This document shows positions 10,778 to 21,309 of a DNA stretch of 64,000 nucleotides, in pieces. The stretch comes from Aegilops tauschii subsp. strangulata. Its lineage: Eukaryota > Streptophyta > Magnoliopsida > Poales > Poaceae. The position numbers and the translations under genes were made by a program. The notes under the pieces are model-generated. The model ran no database searches. It saw only the letters and a program-made list of their open reading frames with translations, and was not told where the DNA came from. How positions within the stretch are numbered: position 1 is the stretch's first letter; the number at the start of each line of letters is the position of its first letter. Location: contig NC_053038.3 of the NCBI RefSeq assembly GCF_002575655.3, positions 143,608,885 to 143,672,884 on the forward strand, in the 5' to 3' direction.

Positions 10778-11530
10778 TGTCGGATCACGGGTTCCGGCAA
10801 AACCCTTAAGGTTCGAACTCTGGGGTGCGCGCGAAGTTCTTTCCCTCCAACCGATCCACACCCGAGCTCGCTAAGATCTCGCAGACGAACTCGACGAACT
10901 AACAGCACAAGGGACACAAGATTTATACTGGTTTGGGCCACCGTTGTGGTGTAATACCCTACTCCAGTGTGTGGTGGTGGATTGCCTCTTGGGCTGATGA
11001 AGAACAGTACAAGGGGAAGAACGACCTCCTGAGGTTGAGGCGTTCTTGCATTTGGTCTGCGGCTATGGGTTGGCTCTCGATCAGATGAGATCAAGCTGCC
11101 CCCTTTGGTGGTGGCTAGTTCTACTTATATAGGCCCTGGTCCTCTCCCCAAATATTGAGTGGGAAGGGAGCCAACAACGGCGGCCAATTTGAAAGGGGAC
11201 AGCTAGTACAAGCTATCCTGACAAAAGCGGTCTTCGCCTGCGAAAGGGCTCTGGTGATGACGCCGTCTTGGGCTCCACGGTGACCTCCGTCCTACTGGCC
11301 TGCTGGTCTTGGTCTCGTTGCACTGATATGGAAACCTTTGCCTGATGCCTCGGTACTCCGCGCCTGCGCTGGCCTCCTTATCACCAAAGAGGAAACAACG
11401 ACGCTGCGCGCGCTGGCGCCCGCCCTGCGCCCGCCTGGTGTCGATCGTCATGGCTCACGTCACGAGAGCCTCGCGAGATTTGCGCCGCCTTGATATCTCC
11501 GCTCCTCGCGAGGTAGCCTGGTGAGGCCGC
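10778..11530 (-). repeat. Element B 5' LTR, truncated
   Basis: Aligns with 4341-5095 of the 3' LTR but stops at GTGAGGCCGC, about 160 bp short of the expected outer end. It joins directly to the LTR sequence of A (TATAATTTTTG), the deletion junction described for A. A TATA box is present near 11126-11135. Confidence 0.85.
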
Positions 11531-13094
11531 TATAATTTTTGATTGTTCCATGCTATTATATTATCTGTTTTGGATGTTTAATGGGCTTTAATATGCTCTT
11601 TTATATTATTTTTGGGACTAACCTATTTACCAGAGGCCCAGTGCCAGTTTATGTTTTTTCCCTATTTTAGTGTTTCGCAGAAAAGGAATACCGAACGAAG
11701 TCTAAATGGAATGAAACCTTCGCGATGGTCTTTTTTGGACCGAAAGCAATCCAGAAGACTTGGAGTTGAAGTCTGGAATGCCACGAGGCGGTCACGAGGC
11801 ATGAGGGCGTGCCCAGGGGGGTAGGCGTGCCCCCACCCTTGTGGGCCCCTCGTAGCTGCACCAATGTACTTCTTTCGCCTATATATATTCTTATACCCTA
11901 GAAACATCAGGGGGAGCTACGAAAGCACTTTTCCACCGCCGCAACCTTCTGCACCCGTGAGATCCCATCTTGGGGCCTTTTCCGGTGATCTTCCGGAGGG
12001 GGAATCGATCACGGAGGGCTTCTACATCAACACCATAGCCTCTCCGATGAAGCGTGAGTAGTTTACCACAGACCTTCGGGTCCATAGTTATTAGCTAGAT
12101 GGATTCTTCTCTCTCTTTGATTCTCAATACAAAGTTCTCCTCGATGTTCTTGGAGATCTATTCAATGTAATCATCTTTTGCGGTGTGTTTGTTGAGACCG
12201 ATGAATTGTGGGTTTATGATCAAGTTTATCTATGAACAATATTTGAATCTCCTCCGAATTCTTTTCTGTATGATTGGTTATCTTTGCAAGTCTCTTCGAA
12301 TTATTAGTTTGGTTTGGCCTACTAGATTGATCTTTCTTGCAATGGAGGAAGTGCTTAGCTTTGGGTTCAATCTTGCGGTGTCCTTTCCCAGTGACATTAG
12401 GGGCAGCAAGGCACGTATTGTATTGTTGCCCTCGAGGGTAAAAAGATGGGGTTTATATCATATTGCTTGAGTTTATCCCTCTGCATCATGTCATCTTGCT
12501 TAATGCGTTACCCTGTTCTTATGAACTTAATACTGTAGATGCATGATGGATAGAGGTCGATGTGTGGAGTAATATTAGTAGATGCAGAATCGTTTCGGTC
12601 TACTTGACACGGACGTGATGCCTATGTTCATGACATTGCCTTAGATATCTTCATAACTATGCGCTTTTCTATCAATTGCTCGACAGTAATTTGTTCACCC
12701 ACCATAATACATGCTATCTTGAGAGAAGCCACTAGTGAAACCTATGGCCCCCGGGTCTCTTTCTTATTGTATTGCATCTCTTTATTTACATTGCATCTCA
12801 TTTACTATTTTGCAATCTTTACTTTCCAATCTATACAACAAAAATACCAAAAATATTTACTTTACTATCTTTATTAGATCTCACTTTTGCGAGTGACCGT
12901 GAAGGGATTGAAAACCCCTTTATCGCGTTGGTTGCAAGGTTTTTGTTTGTTTGTGCAGGTACTAGGTGACTTGTGCGTTGTCTCCTACTGGATTGATACC
13001 ATAGTTCTCAAAAATTGAGGGAAATACTTATGCTACTTTGCTGCATCACCCTTTCCTCTTCAAGGGAAAACCGACGCATGCTTAAGAGGTAGCA
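11531..13094 (+). repeat. Element A right LTR (nearly complete)
   Basis: Lacks only the first ~18 bp. It ends AAGAGGTAGCA followed by the ATGTG duplication, and shows the uninterrupted target of B (CATCATGTCATCTTGCTTAA, near 12486). The short AT-rich ORFs inside are not genes. Confidence 0.85.
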
Positions 13095-13952
13095 ATGTGT
13101 TTAAATCCCAAATTCACAACTTCGATGGGCTACGCCAACTACATTAGAAACCGAACACCGTACCCGACTCCAAGCCTAGTTCAATACCTATGATGTCAGT
13201 TTCCAAATTTCGAGGCGGCGGCGGGGGAAGGGGGGTCATCCCACGCATGTGCTCAAACTTTATTTTGTCTAGCATGGGACACATCTATATATATATATAC
13301 ATCTATACACCTATATAGTGTGCGAATAACTTTGAAAGTTGCTTGTTGGATGAAGCCAATCTGACGGTACAGAGATGGCAAATCCAAGCACTACTGGCCG
13401 TTGGATATCATCTACATTCCACCAGATTCTGCCACATGTACAATCTAGAAGACTCCATGGTTGAACTTAATCATAATGCACAAACCTCAAAACACAAGCA
13501 CTTCTCCTTTGTTCTCTATAATCATAATGCCCAATCCTTTTTTTCTAAATGAATTGTCACCTTTTGTTTTTACCTTTACAATGCACAATTCCATGAATCT
13601 TAAAATAGTTTTTTAATAAAACTAATTGATTTTGGATGAGATGAACTATAAGAATTAAACGAACATCTACATCATGCATATCTGAGAGAAGAGGCGAGAA
13701 ACCGATGAGAGGAGTGGCGAGGAACGGTAGCCTGATTTGAATGAAAACCTAGTATAGAAGGAAGCGTGAGCTACACGACGCATGCGCACAGTGCTTACCC
13801 ATGTACTACATGTGCTGTCGAAAGGGCTCAGGGTTCCGGTCAATCTGGGAGCATCCAATGGTGCACATGTATGATCAGTGGGGTTTGGGTTCTGGCCAGT
13901 TAGAACGCACGACTCAGATCGCGCGCGTAGCGGCGGGATGGGGGAATATCAT
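13095..13952. other. Non-coding flank of element A
   Basis: Resumes the diverged repeat interrupted at 3365, then passes a short (TA)n tract (13286-13300) and AT-rich unique-looking sequence. I see no gene. Confidence 0.5.
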
Positions 13953-14331
13953 ACAGAAACCAACATTCGGTGGAAACCGGTGAAAACCATGAGAAAAAGA
14001 TGTTTTGAAGTTTAAAAAAAATTCATAAAAATGCGGGATGTTAAGAGGATGATGTTTTATTGCCACACAAAATTTCAAGTTGAAACACATTACAAGATGT
14101 GAGCTATGAAAAAGACAAAATCAGTGTTGAATAGTGCCGAATAGTAATGTCACTATTCAGGGTGGAATTTGTCTTTTTCATAGCTCACATCTCGTAATGT
14201 TTTTCAACTTGAAATTTTGTGTCGCAATAAAACATCACCTTCTTAACATCCCACCTTTTTTTCTTCAGATTTTTATGAAACTTTAAAATATGGCTTCCGC
14301 GAAGTTTTCGTTGAATATCGGCTTTCGAGAG
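13953..14331. repeat. ~380-bp palindrome (foldback / MITE-like)
   Basis: The left arm (about 13953-14142) and right arm (about 14146-14331) are inverted copies with little spacer. Landmarks are GGGATGTTAAGA(G)GATGATGTTTTATTG, CAAAATTTCAAGTTGAAA, ATGTGAGCTATGAAAAAGAC and a centre of GAATAGTG-rich sequence. It does not code. It resembles foldback MITEs, but I could not define a clear target-site duplication. Confidence 0.8.
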
Positions 14332-14366
14332 AGAACTATGTGCTATTTGAAAACATTTCGTGAGAA

Positions 14367-16577
14367 GAATCTCGGTTTTTGAATCCCCGTAAATCCAAAA
14401 CTAAGCTGAAAATCATGAAACCTACCACGACATCGCACTTCTATGTCGAGGAATTTTTTTCGTCCATTGTGGCGCAAGTTTTATTACAAGCCTCTTACAA
14501 ACCGGAGCTTCTCTCAAAGAAGCCTCGTGGTTCCGATAGGGAAACGTATCTCCCTTGTGGGCGGAACATAATCACTGCCTCTTTTTGCCTTGTATTTTCT
14601 TCTATGGGAAACATGGAACGACAGGATATCTGTGCTGAAATTTAAACTTATTCAGGGTTCGTTTGGCCTTTTTATACACTAATTGAGTTTCCTAGGCATT
14701 TAATGTCCATAATTCAAATCTGAACTACAAATACATGCTCCAGTTCACCAAAATGGCTAAAAAATTATACATGTGTCCTTGGGTGCATGTTTAGGTCCCA
14801 TGCCATGAATGGGAACGAATTACAACCGTACCGGTGTCATGGCTCGTCCTCAAACATTTTGAATCTCGGTTTTTAAGTCCCCATAAATCCTAAACTCACC
14901 AGAAAGTCACGAAAGGTGGCATGGTGTCACGTCATGGCACATATATGTCGTGGTAAAAACATTGTCCAATTTGGGCCAAGCTTTATTACAAACCTCTTAC
15001 AAAAACTGGAGCTTCTCTCAAAGAAGCCTCGTGGTTCTGATAGGGAAACATGTTCCCCTTTTGGGCAAAACGTAATCACTGCCTCTTTTCGCCATGTATT
15101 TTCTTCCACGGGCAACATGGAACGACATGATATCCGTGCTGAAATTTAAACTTATTCAGGGTTCGTTTGGCCTTTTTATAGACTAATTGAGTTTCCTAGG
15201 CATTTAATGTCCATAATTCAAATTTGAACTACAAATACCCCAGTTCACCAAAATGGCTAGAAAAAATATACATGTGTCCTTGGGTGCATGTTTTGGTCTC
15301 ATGCCAGGAATGGGAACGAATTACAACCGTACCGGTGTCCTGGCTCGTCCTTAAACATTTCGAATCTCGGTTTTTAAGTCCCCATAAATCCTAAACTCAC
15401 CAGAAAGTCATCAAAGGTGGCATGGTTTCACGTCATGCCACATTTATGTCGTGGTACAAACATTGACAATTTGGGCCAAGCTTTATTACAAACCTCTTAC
15501 AAACCGAAGCCTGTAGCATGAACCCTCGTGGTTTCGATACAGAAATGTGTCCCCTTGTGGGCCAAACGATAATCACTCCCTCTTCTAGCCTCATAGTTTC
15601 TTCTACACGCGACACGGAACAACTGGAGATTCGCGCTGAACTTTGATATTATTCAGGGTTCGTTTGACCTTTTTTATTCATTAATTGAGTTTTCTAGGCA
15701 TTTAATGTCCATTCAAATCCGAACTACAAATACATGCTCCAGTGCACCAAAATGGTTAGAAAAAATGTACATGTTTCCTTGGGGTGCATGTTTAAGTCCC
15801 ATGGAACGAATGGGAACGAATTCAACCGTCTCGCCGTCCTGGCTTGGCCACACACATTGCGAATCTTGGTTTTTAAATGTCTGTAAATCCAAAACTCACC
15901 AGGAAATCATGAAACTTGGCATGGTGTCAGTACATGGTACATATAATTGTCCAGTTTGGGCGAAGCTATATTACAAGCCTTTTACAAACCGGAGCCTGTC
16001 ACAACCCTCGTGGTTCCGGTAGGGAAACATGCCCCTCTTGTGGGCGAAACGATAATCGCTGCCTCTTCTCGCCTTGAACTTTGTTTTCTATAGGCAACAT
16101 AGAATAACAGGAGTGTCAGGCTGAAATTTGAAACTGTTCAGGGTTCGTTTGGCCATTGTATATATATTACTAATTAGTAAGTTTTCCATGCATTTAATGT
16201 AGTCCATATTTCAAATTGGAACTACAACCACATGCTCTAGTGAAGCAAAATGGGTGGGAAATCGTACATGTGTCATTGGGTGCATGTTTAGGTCTCTTTT
16301 AAGGAATGAGAATGAATTACAAAATTGTTATCATCCTGAAACAATGAGAATATCGGTTTTTAAATCCTAGTAAATCAAAATTCAGACAAAAAACATGAAA
16401 TTTGGCATGGTTTCATGACATGGCACATATATGCCGTGGTAAAAAAAATCGTCCAGTTTCATAAGAGGCGCACACAATAGTAGCCAACGAAGTCCTTTTT
16501 GAAACAAAAAGCTGACATGTTAATATCGCAAACAGTTGTATTATGTTTAACGTGTCGAAATTTAACCATACTCAGGG
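14367..16577. repeat. Satellite-like tandem array, ~495-bp unit, ~4.4 copies
   Basis: Units start at GAATCTCGGTTTTTnAA at 14367, 14861, 15362, 15861 and 16348 (periods 494, 501, 499, 487). Each contains CTTTATTACAAnCCTCTTACAAA, a CCTCGTGGTTCnGATAGGGAAACATG segment, TTCAGGGTTCGTTTGGCC and TTnCTAGGCATTTAATGTCC. The last unit is partial and diverged. Short ORFs on either strand change from copy to copy and are not genes. Confidence 0.9.
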
Positions 16578-16600
16578 GCGTGCGTGCAGCTGTTTGATTA

Positions 16601-16744
16601 GACGGGACGAGCGCGAGAAGTCCGTCGTGCAGGCTCGACGGGACGCGTGCGAGCAGTCCGCCGCACAGGCTCGACGGGACGTGTGCATCATGTCCACCTC
16701 GCAGGCTCGACAGGACACGTGCGAGCAGCAGGGCCGCCCATGCT
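16601..16744 (+). repeat. Four 36-bp minisatellite units
   Basis: Units begin GACGGGACG at 16601, 16637 and 16673, and GACAGGACA at 16709. They stay in frame within a 121-codon plus-strand ORF (16543-16908), giving a 12-residue repeat starting RRD. I doubt the ORF is a gene, because it runs out of the satellite and has no recognisable domain. Confidence 0.8.
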
Positions 16745-17112
16745 CACCTGGAAGCGGGCTCTTTGACCTCCATGCACCAGCCACTGCCCGCTTCGCTCAC
16801 AACTTCTCCATTAATGGGTTAATTAAAGCACCTGGACGAAGGGTGTTTGCTTGTGATCCCATGGCAGCATTTTCTTTGTTCGTGTTTTCAACTCGTATTC
16901 CGCCCTAATTTAAATTGCCACATAGGGAAACGGATAATACGACCACAAATAAAATGGAAACGGATAATACGACAACAAATTTACAATGGCGCAGATAATA
17001 ATTGTCTTACATATTACAGATAATTTAAAATGCCACATGCGGCAAAGCCCAGAAGACATGGGGGCAAGAGAAGAACGAAATTGTAGACAACGATCTGGGT
17101 CGCTACTGTCTC
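16745..17112. other. Non-coding, with short direct repeats
   Basis: GGAAACGGATAATACGAC occurs twice (near 16926 and 16958). The segment 17000-17052 (TTGTCTTACATATTACAG, then AATTTAAAATGCCACATGCGG) has a near copy at 18041-18098. Each copy lies downstream of a minus-strand ORF, like a duplicated 3' end. Confidence 0.55.
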
Positions 17113-17714
17113 TACTCGTCGATGGATCGCCGGTAGGCGAAATCCTCCAGTTCCTTCTTCAATTCCTCACGACTTTGCTTGAAAGCAGCCATGGATTCCT
17201 CCACCTCCTGCTCGCGCTCGATTCGGAGCTTTCTCTAACCACCCATCAGTTCCTCGACGACCGCTTTCAGCGTCATCTCCGAGGCACTGCTCTGCTCATG
17301 CAGCATCTTCCAGCCGGCGGCCTCCTCCTCCTTCTCGGCGACCAACCTGAGGAGCTTCGCATTGTCACCCATGATTTGCTCGATGAGCACGGTCGCCCTG
17401 TCAACCGAGGCATCGCTGATCTTGAGTAGCTTCATCAAGCCGTCAACCAGCTCCTGCTGCGTAGTGACTCCAGCGAGAATGTCGTCGGCGATGATGAAGG
17501 ACTTCAGGAATGCTGGCTCGTCGTGATGGCCGACACTGCGAATGAGCTTGTGAGAGCCCTCGCGTTCCCATGAGAGCTCGTTCGAGGGCTCCACGGTGCA
17601 CCAGGACATATCTGCTGCGGCTGCGTCTTCGCGGCGGGACCTCTCTAGTGCTTCCGCGGCCTTGGGCTTTGATGCCTGGTTATATGTCCACCCTAAACTC
17701 CTCCTACCGGTCAT
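17113..17714 (-). pseudogene. Coiled-coil protein ORF with an internal amber stop
   Basis: From the ATG at 17714 the frame is open for 159 codons to a TAG at 17235-17237. It continues in the same frame for another ~40 codons of coiled-coil sequence (EREQEVEESMAAF, EELKKELEDF) to a second stop at 17113. Reading across the TAG, a Gln codon there would give a continuous ~200-residue protein. Composition is Glu/Lys/Leu-rich with heptad-like spacing from residue ~120. I recognise no family. It sits ~500 bp downstream of another unrecognised minus-strand ORF and shares a duplicated 3' flank with it. It may be a transposon-carried gene. Confidence 0.45.
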
Positions 17715-18214
17715 GGTGGAACGAATTGACAGAAAAAACCTGTTTTGTGGGTGATGAGGAGAGGAACTGTGAAGTAATTTTCGAGTGGGTAGTTTTTATA
17801 CCCCGGTGCTAAGTGTGAGCACATATTAGTTTGATAGGTGTGAACAGATTTGCAATTACTTATTGCGTTGTAATCAGCAATGTGACGAGAAACAAGGTCA
17901 AAATTTATTGATGGCAGAAGGTTGACCACGTGGTTGCTCGCCGTTGAGGCGGCCGCGGCGCGCTCCGCTGTGGCGTCCCTGCGTGCGCTCTGCTCGCCAT
18001 TGAGGCAAAGTTACAATGGAATTGGTTAATAATTCTTAATAATTGTCTTACATATTCAGGATAATTTAAAATGCCAAATGCGGAAAGGCCTAGAAAACTC
18101 ACGACCTACATATGCATACAATTATAATAAAATATAAGCTAAAAGGCTGAGGTGGCGGCCTTCCGGCGATGGTCTTCTCGGACTCCATGATCAGCATAGC
18201 ACCCTTGCGGCCGT
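17715..18214. other. Non-coding spacer between two minus-strand ORFs
   Basis: Contains a G/C-rich segment (17935-18010) with two near-copies of GCTCGCC(G/A)TTGAGGC, and the second copy of the duplicated 3' flank (18041-18098). No gene seen. Confidence 0.45.
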
Positions 18215-18874
18215 TCACTCCGAGCGTCCCGACCCGCCTCCGCCTACGGAGCTACTGGCATTGGGAGGCTCTTGGGGCTGCTGGGCCTCTTCCAAAAGAG
18301 CTTGACAGCTTGCAATAGCGCGCATGACAACTCCGCGGAACCGCTCCATTTCCATGTCTCTGGCCTGGTAGCAAATTCGGTCGATCACCTGCATCCTCAA
18401 GATATCCCGTTGGCGATGTTCTACTTCGTCGGGGACGTCAACTCCGCCAAAGATGCGCTTGAGCCTGGCCACCACATCGTCGGGATCGAGGTTGACACGG
18501 CCGCCGTGGGCAATGATGAAGCTGTAGGCTGCCTTTGTCTTGACTGAATCGCAGAGGTCCTCAGCCCATTCCTTGCGGGGCATCAGGCTCTCGCTGAGCA
18601 GTAGTGACGGCGGTTCTTCGTGTGGACCGTCGATCATGCCACCGAGCAGCTCTGGATCTTTTGCACGGTGGATGGCAAACTGCTCATCACACCTCCTCTG
18701 CAATATGTCGATTGTGCTCCCAAGGACTGTCACGCCGATATAGCTGCCGATGGGCCATGGTGCCTGCACCGGACAATGAAGCTCTTGCTCCCTGACCTGC
18801 TCCAGCTCGTTCTCCTCGTTGAAGATGTAACACAGGTAGGCGTCGACGTCGAAGCTTTGGTCGTTGCCTGGCAT
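18215..18874 (-). CDS. Unrecognised 219-aa ORF beside the CACTA insertion
   Basis: The frame is open from ATG at 18874 (MPGNDQSFDVDAYLCYIFNE) to TGA. It is largely alpha-helical in character with acidic stretches, an LDPDDVVARLKRIFGGVD segment near residue 135, and a Ser/Gly-rich C-terminus. I recognise no family and see no membrane span or signal peptide. The CACTA element is inserted only 16 bp upstream of the start codon, so its original leader and promoter now lie beyond 32205. If this was a gene, expression must be disrupted or driven from within the CACTA end. Confidence 0.4.
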   Translation of the reverse strand: MPGNDQSFDVDAYLCYIFNEENELEQVREQELHCPVQAPWPIGSYIGVTVLGSTIDILQRRCDEQFAIHRAKDPELLGGMIDGPHEEPPSLLLSESLMPRKEWAEDLCDSVKTKAAYSFIIAHGGRVNLDPDDVVARLKRIFGGVDVPDEVEHRQRDILRMQVIDRICYQARDMEMERFRGVVMRAIASCQALLEEAQQPQEPPNASSSVGGGGSGRSE

Positions 18875-18890
18875 GCTTGGAATAACTAAT

Positions 18891-18902
18891 CACTACAAAA
18901 AA
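18891..18902. repeat. CACTA left terminal inverted repeat
   Basis: CACTACAAAAAA, preceded by the AAT target-site duplication (18888-18890). Subterminal CTTCCGTGATGATA and TTCCATGA(C/T)GAT-like motifs follow within 200 bp. Confidence 0.9.
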
Positions 18903-19129
18903 TACACTTCCGTGATGATACGTGTTTGTCACAGTAGGTCACGTTTTCTGTCATGCATGTACATCCATGACGATTTTATGACAGAATCAAGATAGTCATA
19001 CCAGTGCTGTCGTAGAAGTGTTCCATGACATTACCAAAATTATCATCAGAGAAGTGTTCACTTCCATGATGATAAATGCCGCGTCGTGGAAGTGCTTTCG
19101 TCAAGGGTGACTGACACATGGCATCCACC

Positions 19130-20130
19130 GTAACGGGTCGCCGTTAAGCTATTGGGTCCGGTTTTGGAGCCGATAACCCGTTAACAACCCGGACCAATGA
19201 GGATTTTCCACGTGTAAAATTGTCATTGGCCGGAGGAAACACGTGTTCGCTCACCGTTGGGACAGATGTCATCCATTCATTAGACTGGAGGTGCCTATGA
19301 TAGGTCAACACGTGGCACGACCCAATAAAGGCCCATTTCGGTGAAAAGGCCGGCCCGTTTGACTTGGTCAAAAGGTAACGGGCCGGCCCATGGAAAGCAT
19401 GTTCCTATATAGCCCATTTACGGCCCGCTAACTCATGGCCCGTTATGGCCTATCAGAATTAAGCGCAGTAGCTTCATCTGGGCCGTCCAATATGATTCCA
19501 GCCCATTGTAACTTTCGGCCCATACGAGGCCATTTGTAACTCTTGGCCCATTAACGACCCGTAGTGAATCTGGCGCGCAATGAACAGTGTATCCGTTCAT
19601 ACCCACTAATGGTCCATTATTTCATTGGGCCGTTTCCAACTCGTGTTATCTTTCGGCCTTCTTAGGGCCCATTTATTCTTAGGCTTATGTCCAGCATTCG
19701 GTTACTTGTGGCCTGTTACTGGCCTTTTCTGCTTTTGGGCCAAATTCAGTCTGTGGTAACAATCGGCCCGTTTGCAGCCCGTTAATCCGTTGGGCCGTTT
19801 TCATAGCGTCATCAAATACGGTCGATTAACGACGGCCCGTTATTGTCGGCCCATGAACGGACGATTCCAAATCTAGCCCGTTTACGGCCCATAATGCGGT
19901 CTGTTATTGGCCCATGTTTGGCCGATCGATCATACGGCCCGTAGAAGGCTCATTGATGCTACAGCCCGTAGAAGGCCCATTGTTTTTATAACCCTTACAA
20001 GGCCCATTGTTTCTACGACCCTTACAAGGACCATTGTTTCTACGGCCCGTAGAAGGCCCATGGTAACTATAGTAAATATGTAGCCCATGGTTATTGTGGC
20101 CTAGTTTTAAAAAATAGGTTATTGCGGCCA
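19130..20130. repeat. GGCCCGTT/GGCCCATT-rich CACTA segment
   Basis: About 1 kb is packed with the 8-mers GGCCCGTT, GGCCCATT and their complements (for example near 19384, 19430, 19766, 19843 and 19937), plus a ~26-bp tandem part at 19937-20060 built on CGGCCCGTAGAAGGCCCAT. It has no coding content. Dense short motifs like this in CACTA subterminal DNA are thought to bind the transposase. Confidence 0.75.
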
Positions 20131-20383
20131 AACCGCGGAAAAAGAACTGCACTGACTACAAGGTAACAAATAAACAAGACAACAAGGAAATAAATAAGCA
20201 AGCAACTTACGCTAGGCTATCAAGGCTATTACACATATTACATCCACTGGGCATCAAAGTTGCCACCAGTGCAAATACAGGGAACAAAGCAGCATATTAT
20301 ATACACTGGTTGTCAAAGTTGGTGACCAGTGCAAATAAACGCCGAGCAAAACAAGTCCAGAACTGAAACCACTTCAGAAGATC

Positions 20384-20809
20384 TCAAGAAACAATATCCT
20401 GGGTACCCATAATGCTGGCAAGATGCTTAGCAAGCTTATTAACTTTCTCTTGTTTGGCGCTTAAATCCTCCAGTGCTTGCTGTTGCACCAGAAAGTATGC
20501 ATCTGAATTCTGCAGGGACTACCTCAGTCCTTCAGCTTCCTGTCGCAGCACATCTGATCGATGTCTTTAAACTTGAAGTTGAGACTCAAGAAGACGAACT
20601 GATTCAGGCAGCGTGTTCGAAGAGCTTGTGCCAGCAGTAGTGGCCAGTAACTCGAACACTACATCAAGACAGGACTTTTGGGTTCTCTCACTGTCGTCAA
20701 GATGTCTCACTATCTTGAACCTTATCTGCATTACTTCCTTTACCATTGCATAATGGGGTACTCTTCTCCAATATTTTGGCCGCATTCTAAAAGAGAAACA
20801 AGCAGACAC
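20384..20809 (-). pseudogene. CACTA ORF1-like remnant, coiled-coil C-terminal part
   Basis: The first 80 codons (from 20809) read MSACFSFRMRPKYWRRVPH and end at a stop near 20567. Farther along another frame reads QQQALEDLSAKQEKVNKLAK and runs to TGA at 20384-20386, so the coding sequence is frameshifted. Basic N-terminal and coiled-coil C-terminal character fits the accessory (TNPA/ORF1-like) protein found in many grass CACTA elements. That family link is inference from position and composition. Confidence 0.5.
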
Positions 20810-21309
20810 ATCACAGGTTTACCATGTTGTATATGAAACTCATTTTGGTAAATCAGTTCAGTAGTAAAGTGGACAGGATAACAGCATGAAACAAACATAT
20901 ATCTATGTACCATGGTCACTTTATGGTCTATATCATTCTAGTTTTTGTTTCCAAATCAAGAGACACACAATTCAAATAATATTTGTTCAAGACAAAGCAG
21001 AATAGACAGAATATAAGTGTGGGAAACTATAGGGCAATAACAACACTGGTAATGTGCATGACATGAGAACATAACTGTTTATTCAATTGAAACTGAAATC
21101 AACATAGAGCAAGTTACAACAGCAAACCAGTTAGAGAAACAGGTTTAAAACATACCTGTTGCGCCATTGGAGTTTCAATTCCATCCTTCAAATTTGAAAA
21201 TAGTTGGTATGAGTAAATACAGTGATGCAAGAGCAAAGGAGTATGAACCATAGCTACAGAACCTGACCTGAGAACTATTCTTCTTCTCGTTTAAGCGTTA
21301 AGTTGGGAT

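Larger units (their letters stand above)
4341..11530 (-). mobile_element. Element B: defective gypsy-type retrotransposon, minus strand
   Basis: The left boundary TGTCGG at 4341 follows an ATCTT duplication; the right LTR is truncated at 11530. In transcription order (right to left) it has a 5' LTR, primer-binding site, gag, a zinc-knuckle/protease segment, an RT fragment, ~1.2 kb of non-coding DNA, an antisense B3-like gene, a polypurine tract and the 3' LTR. RNase H and integrase are missing, so it is non-autonomous. Its LTR is homologous to that of element D. Confidence 0.85.
3366..13094 (+). mobile_element. Element A: deletion-scarred LTR structure with B nested inside
   Basis: The outer edges are TGATACGTCTCC at 3366 and AAGAGGTAGCA ending at 13094, flanked by identical ATGTG target-site duplications (3361-3365 and 13095-13099). 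Between them lie the first ~975 bp of one LTR copy, nested element B, and a nearly complete second LTR copy (from 11531) that lacks its first ~18 bp. A's internal domain is absent. The simplest history is a full-length element that received B in its left LTR. A later deletion ran from inside B's right LTR to near the start of A's right LTR. It is not coding. Orientation is inferred from the TATA-like region and terminal sequence. Confidence 0.85.

Noticed and set aside
14379..15149. Similar ORFs of 77-88 codons in successive satellite units
   Set aside because: They recur because the DNA is tandemly repeated; later units have lost the frame.
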